DNA of 64,000 nucleotides, from positions 1 to 64,000 of the forward strand of contig CAZOVB010000015.1 of the NCBI GenBank assembly GCA_964583095.1. Direction: 5' to 3'. The DNA comes from CAZOVB01 sp964583095 (GTDB lineage: Bacteria > Planctomycetota > Phycisphaerae > SM23-33). The position numbers were made by a program, and so were the translations under genes. Shown in pieces: positions 60,099 through 64,000 of this stretch. The notes beneath the pieces are model-generated. The model worked only from the letters and a program-made list of their open reading frames with translations. It ran no database searches and was not told where the DNA came from. Position 1 is the first letter of the stretch. Every line of letters begins with the position of its first letter.

Positions 60099-63000
60099 TC
60101 AGGAGCGGCCTGATGCGCCGCAACGGCCCGGGATATGTCGGAGAATCGTCTCCAGAACGACCTGCCGATTGACGGGCTTTGTCAGGTAGTCGTCGCAGCC
60201 GGCCTGGAGGCACTTGTCGCGATCCTCGCGCAGCGCGTGAGCGGTCAGCGCAATGATCGGCTTTTCATAGCCTCCCCGTCGCAGCTCGCGTGTGGCTTCA
60301 TAGCCGTCCATCACGGGCATCTGCATGTCCATGAGGATCACGTCGAAGTGTTCATGTCGCGCCTGATCGATGGCCTCCTGTCCGTTGGAGGCCAGCCGGA
60401 TTTCGGCCCCCGCCTTGCTCAGCAGGGCCGAAAAGAGCTTCTGGTTGACCGGGTTGTCCTCGACGATGAGCACCTTCAGCGAATCGAGGTTTGGCGGGGT
60501 GTCGCCCTGGCAGTCGGTAGCGGTGGAGAGGGGGTTGCTTTCCGGTTCGGGCAGCTCTGGAATCTTGGGGGCCTTGGCCTTGGCTGCCGGCAGGATCACC
60601 GTGAAGGTGCTCCCCTCGCCCAGGGAGCTTTCGATCTGTAGATTCCCGCTTAGCAGGTCGACCAGGCGCGAGGTGATGGCCAGGCCCAGTCCGGTGCCGC
60701 CGAATTTGCGTGTCGTGGAGGCGTCTGCCTGGATGAAGGGTGCGCCGATGCGTCGGATCGCGTCGGGACTCATCCCCACACCGGTATCGATGATCCGAAG
60801 CTCCAGGGCCGACGTATCCTCCTGCCGGCGGGGCAGGAACCTGCTCTCCACCCGGACGCTGCCGTGCTCGGTGAACTTCACCGCGTTGCCCAGCAGGTTG
60901 ACCAGGATCTGACGCAGGCGGTGTTCGTCGATCAGCAGGACCTCGGGCAGGTCGGGCTCGAATTGCAGCAGCAGCGCGATCCCCCGCTGCTGGGCGCGGA
61001 TTCGCATCATCCCCGCCACGTCGGAGACCAGTTCCCGGATGGTCACGGGGCGGCTTTCGACATCGAACTTCCCTGCCTCGATCTTCGAGAGGTCAAGAAT
61101 ATCATTGATGAGCATCAGCAGGTGCCGGCCGTTGCGGGAGATCTCCATGACCTGCTCATGCCTCTGGTCCTCCTGGCAGTCCGGATCGCTGAGCAGCTCG
61201 GCATAGCCCAGGATGGCGGTCAGGGGAGTGCGGATCTCGTGGCTCATGTTGGCCAGGAATTCGCTCTTGGTGGTGGCGGCTTCCTCGGCCTTCTGGGCCA
61301 GAACATTGGCCTGCTGGATGGCCTGTTCCAGTTGCAGGTTCATCGCAAGCAGGTCCCGATTGGCGGTTTCAGCCGCCTCCTTGGCCGTGGCGGTTGCGCG
61401 TTCCGCCCGCTCGCGCTGACGCAGGGCCAGACGCAGGCGACGGTTCAGCCGAAATGTCCAGATCCCCCAGGCGCCCAGTCCGACGCAGGCCCCGAAGAGC
61501 AGGGCCAGCCACACCGAATGCTGACTGGAAAGCGTGGGGCTGGTGACCGACGCGTTATCGTAGGGCCAGGCCCGCAGGTCTTCCAGCAGGTCATGGACGC
61601 TCTGGTAGTTGGTCGGGACCGTCCAGCCGGCGGTCTGGCCGGCGCGGGCCCCAGGGGAGTCTGCCGGCATTGCCAGCAGGGCAGATGCGACCTTTTCGGC
61701 CAGGCCTTCCTCGGTGTGGGGAAGCTCCGCCAGGGGCCATTGGGGATACCGCCGAGTCGTCTCGCCGGTCAGAACTTCCGGGTCCACGTCCGAGAAATCC
61801 AGCACGCGGAGCTGCTCGCGCTGGATCTTGCCCTCGCTGCTCATCCAGTCCAGCAACGAGCCGCGGACCACCCCTGCATCGGCCTTTCCGGAAAGAACCT
61901 GCAAGACCACTTCGTCCTGGGACTGTGTGAACTGGAGGTGACCCAAATCGGCTACATCGATCGATCGACGCTTCATCTCCCGAAGGAAGGCCAGCCAACC
62001 TCCGAAGGAGGTCTCGGCCACGGCGGCGACCCGCCGGGAGCGGATGTCTTCGGCAAAGCGAAGGGATTGATTGTCGGCCCGGCAGATCAGCGCCGAGCCG
62101 AATTTGCTCGAGGGGCCTCGATGGTCCCGCCCCACCAGCGTGACGATGCGACTGGCCCCGAACTGCTTTTCCAGGCCCACATACAGGGCGGGGTTGACCA
62201 GTGCGAACTCGACGCGACCGGCCTTGATGGCAGGGATGACTTCGTCGAAGCCCAGCGGAACGATCTGGAACGAGTAGCCCGGGATCCGATGGGTCAGGTA
62301 ATCTGCTGTGAGCCCCCAGAGGCGATGCGTGGCCTGTCGGCCCCGACAGGCGAGGATTCCGATCGGCACAAAACGGCGCGCGGAGGCCTCTTTGGGGGGG
62401 CTCTGGGAAGGTTGAAGCCAGCGGGAACGGATCTGGTCGGCCCGGCCGGATTGCTGGATGATCGAGAGTCCCTCGCTCAAACGCTCCGCCAGTTCCAGGT
62501 CTCCTTCGCGAACGGCAAAGCAGGACCGCGATGGCACCAGCCCTCCCAGCGACAATTCCACCTTCCCGCTTAAGCCTTCCTCAGCGATCCAGTGGTTGGC
62601 GGGCAGGCGGGCGAACAGGCCGCAGTCGCCTTTGCCCTCGGCGAGCATCCGGAGTCCTTCGGAGATCGTCTTGACCGGCAGCAGCCTTCCGCCCAGGTTC
62701 AGACGGACCACCCAGTCATGCATGATGTCATTCTGCATGACGATGATCTCCTTCCCCTTCAAATCCTGGGCCGAGTGGATCGGCTCAGCCCCGTGTGGGA
62801 TGAAGACCCCGTGGTGAACGACCGTAACGGGCAGGGAGAAATCCACGAGCTTGTCGCGCTCGGGGCTTGCATACATGCCGCAGATCGCGTCGATGTTGCC
62901 GGCCTCCAGGGCCAAGCGGATCTGGCTCCAGGGGCGCAGGCGGATCTCGACGTCCAGGCCGGTGACCTGTGCGACGGCCTGGATGATATCCACGTTGTAC

Positions 63001-63203
63001 CCGATGGGCCGGCCGTCCTCTGAGAGGTAGGAATAGGGAGGATAGGCCGCTTCGGTGCCGATGACGATCCGTTTGCGGGCGGGCTGGGGGGAGGCAGTGG
63101 ATGGCTGGTGGGGCGTCTGGCCCGCGGCCGAGGCGACCCACAGGCCGATCAGGCCCGGCAGGAGCCATCTGATGTATCTGCGTTGAGGATGGGTTGGCTT
63201 CAT
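60099..63203 (-). CDS. Hybrid histidine kinase with two solute-binding-like sensor domains
   Basis: 1034 residues. A signal peptide or anchor (IRWLLPGLIGLWVASAAGQ) is followed by an SBP_bac_3 amino-acid-type domain (about 45-265: IVIGTEAAYPPYSYLSEDGRPIGYNVDIIQAVAQ). A second, PhnD-like domain spans about 277-500 (PIGILACRGRQATHRLWGLTADYL, FDEVIPAIKAGRVEFALVNPALYVG). One membrane span (564-584) leads to a coiled coil, HisKA with His655 (FLANMSHEIRTPLTAIL) and HATPase (VNLLGNAVKFTEHGS, GTGLGLAITSRLVDLL). A C-terminal receiver (about 911-1025) has VLIVEDNPVNQKL and Asp in VILMDMQMPVMDG. It should sense periplasmic ligands and feed a phosphorelay; no partner is adjacent. Confidence 0.92.
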   Translation of the reverse strand: MKPTHPQRRYIRWLLPGLIGLWVASAAGQTPHQPSTASPQPARKRIVIGTEAAYPPYSYLSEDGRPIGYNVDIIQAVAQVTGLDVEIRLRPWSQIRLALEAGNIDAICGMYASPERDKLVDFSLPVTVVHHGVFIPHGAEPIHSAQDLKGKEIIVMQNDIMHDWVVRLNLGGRLLPVKTISEGLRMLAEGKGDCGLFARLPANHWIAEEGLSGKVELSLGGLVPSRSCFAVREGDLELAERLSEGLSIIQQSGRADQIRSRWLQPSQSPPKEASARRFVPIGILACRGRQATHRLWGLTADYLTHRIPGYSFQIVPLGFDEVIPAIKAGRVEFALVNPALYVGLEKQFGASRIVTLVGRDHRGPSSKFGSALICRADNQSLRFAEDIRSRRVAAVAETSFGGWLAFLREMKRRSIDVADLGHLQFTQSQDEVVLQVLSGKADAGVVRGSLLDWMSSEGKIQREQLRVLDFSDVDPEVLTGETTRRYPQWPLAELPHTEEGLAEKVASALLAMPADSPGARAGQTAGWTVPTNYQSVHDLLEDLRAWPYDNASVTSPTLSSQHSVWLALLFGACVGLGAWGIWTFRLNRRLRLALRQRERAERATATAKEAAETANRDLLAMNLQLEQAIQQANVLAQKAEEAATTKSEFLANMSHEIRTPLTAILGYAELLSDPDCQEDQRHEQVMEISRNGRHLLMLINDILDLSKIEAGKFDVESRPVTIRELVSDVAGMMRIRAQQRGIALLLQFEPDLPEVLLIDEHRLRQILVNLLGNAVKFTEHGSVRVESRFLPRRQEDTSALELRIIDTGVGMSPDAIRRIGAPFIQADASTTRKFGGTGLGLAITSRLVDLLSGNLQIESSLGEGSTFTVILPAAKAKAPKIPELPEPESNPLSTATDCQGDTPPNLDSLKVLIVEDNPVNQKLFSALLSKAGAEIRLASNGQEAIDQARHEHFDVILMDMQMPVMDGYEATRELRRGGYEKPIIALTAHALREDRDKCLQAGCDDYLTKPVNRQVVLETILRHIPGRCGASGRS

Positions 63204-63584
63204 GCACCCCTCGGGAGGGTCTTTCCCGGCTGCTTTGGAGGAGAGACTCCGTATGTCCTTCTTTCACAAGTTGTTCGAGTCCTTGGGCAGGCAGATTCCC
63301 GCCGGAGGACTTCCATACAGCCTGTGCCCTACCGGCTGCATCGGTTAATTTACCGGCCCAGTTGAGATAACCCACCGCCGGAACAAGGAAAACATCTTCT
63401 GGGAGAACTCCGCCACCATCGCAGGCAGCCCATGGATGCATCACCAGATCGCGCATACGGCGCGAAGCTCCGCGCCGTCACAACTGCGCCGCGGGGCGAT
63501 GACCGGCGCATAAGAACGCCCGGGATCCGATGGACGCGCCATCGAATCCGCGGGCGTTTGAGGAGGTCAGGTTGTCGCGGGGGG
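63204..63584. other. Intergenic region between hybrid kinase and PEP-CTERM gene
   Basis: 381 bases without a credible gene. It contains a GC hairpin CGGCGCG-AAGCTC-CGCGCCG at 63458-63477 and the PEP-CTERM terminator hairpin at 63515-63558. A more AT-rich patch with GTTAATTTACC lies near 63343-63355. The kinase promoter should be here, but no good -35/-10 pair was found. Confidence 0.5.
63515..63558 (-). terminator. Hairpin downstream of second PEP-CTERM gene
   Basis: AACGCCCGGGATCCGATGG (63515-63533) pairs with CCATCGAATCCGCGGGCGTT (63539-63558) with two imperfections and a 5-base loop. It lies 26 bases after the stop of the minus-strand gene; on that strand TTCTTATG follows, a weak U-rich tail. 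Confidence 0.6.
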
Positions 63585-64000
63585 CTATGCGCGGCGGCGC
63601 CGGCGAAGGGCGACCAGGCCGCCCAGGCCAAGAAGGCTCATCGTGGCCGGCTCGGGAACGATCTGGGCGATATCCAGCGACTCCAGGCCGATAGCCGTAT
63701 TGCCGATGTCTTCCTGATTTTCGGTGTAGAGTTCGTCGGGTACCTTGACCAGTTCGATCTGGCTTAGATTGGCAGCAGAGTTCAGGACGGTGAAGCTTTC
63801 ATTGTTGCCCGCCGCATTCATCAGTGTTCCTTTGACGGTGAAGAAGCTCCCGCCAATATTCGCAAGGAGCCTCAGTCCGTCGCTGCCGAGGTCCACGGGC
63901 TTGGAAAACTGGATCAGGACCGACTCGCTGGATCCGTCGGGGGATTCATCATCCAGCCACTTGGTCCAGCCGCCATCACCGGACTCGAAGCCCAGGATCG
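63585..64000 (-). CDS. PEP-CTERM sorted exported protein, 5' end outside window
   Basis: The frame is open from base 64000 to the stop at 63585, giving the last 137 residues. It contains GFESGDGGWTKWLDDESPDGSSESVLIQFSKPVDLGSDGL, a beta-rich segment that resembles extracellular domains with a bound-sugar or structural role; no family was recognised. The end is PEPAT, the stretch MSLLGLGGLVAL and an Arg run, the same sorting tail as the protein at 21764. An internal GTG at 63896 would leave out upstream coding sequence, so it is not the start. Confidence 0.85.
   Translation of the reverse strand, partial: ILGFESGDGGWTKWLDDESPDGSSESVLIQFSKPVDLGSDGLRLLANIGGSFFTVKGTLMNAAGNNESFTVLNSAANLSQIELVKVPDELYTENQEDIGNTAIGLESLDIAQIVPEPATMSLLGLGGLVALRRRRRA

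Overview
This GC-rich window reads as a chromosomal fragment of a planctomycete, most likely class Phycisphaerae. The main clue is a pair of secreted proteins that end in the same PEP-CTERM sorting tail (PEPATMSLLGLGGLVAL followed by an Arg run), a form I associate with that group. Large secreted or sugar-related proteins, sulfatase/glycosidase genes and AraC-type regulators fit the same picture. No rRNA, tRNA, CRISPR array, prophage or insertion sequence was recognised. One 100-N assembly gap lies at 48328-48427, and both window ends cut genes.

Layout. 1-8750 (all minus): a translation block thrS-infC-rpmI-rplT-pheS, followed on the same strand by polA and the start of a sugar-type solute-binding protein. 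thrS is preceded by a consensus -10 box and a roughly 220-nt leader. That leader holds an 11-codon ORF with seven Thr codons, six of them consecutive and using all four Thr codons. infC appears to start at an AUC codon. 8805-14640: glycogen phosphorylase, a secreted TPR-like protein, a membrane PH-domain-like protein and cheW. 14660-16140: a leaderless-looking operon of a sugar isomerase and a HAD phosphatase. 16455-20705: a hybrid histidine kinase, then a kinase/NtrC-type regulator pair. 20721-23701: a YmdB-type phosphodiesterase, a PEP-CTERM protein and a XylR-like regulator. 23775-24180: a cluster of degenerate GC-rich palindromic repeats. 24137-29821: a membrane protein, a GNAT acetyltransferase and a lipid-transport-like set (MlaF-type ATPase, MCE protein, RND/MmpL exporter) with no MlaE permease.

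29838-35880: a complete oligopeptide ABC operon (A-B-C-D-F order) behind a good sigma-70 promoter. 36164-48280: two separate divergent pairs of an AraC regulator and a uroporphyrinogen-decarboxylase-family gene. Between them lie a large two-Rossmann FAD oxidoreductase, a YdjM-like membrane protein, a HTH/pseudo-receiver protein divergent from a UvrD/PcrA helicase, and a zinc-ribbon membrane protein. 48262-54904: a glycan catabolism operon (sulfatase, GH116 glycosidase, two sugar isomerase-like proteins, Gfo/Idh/MocA dehydrogenase). 55026-63203: DUF1499 protein, a possible 45-aa membrane peptide, MscS-type channel, zinc-ribbon coiled-coil protein, aldo/keto reductase, MFS exporter, and a hybrid kinase with two solute-binding-like sensor domains. 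63585-64000: the 3' part of a second PEP-CTERM gene.

Taken together the window pairs core information genes with carbohydrate and peptide scavenging, environmental sensing and envelope lipid handling. The most notable signal is the threonine-codon leader upstream of thrS, which looks like ribosome-mediated attenuation of threonyl-tRNA synthetase and its downstream translation operon.
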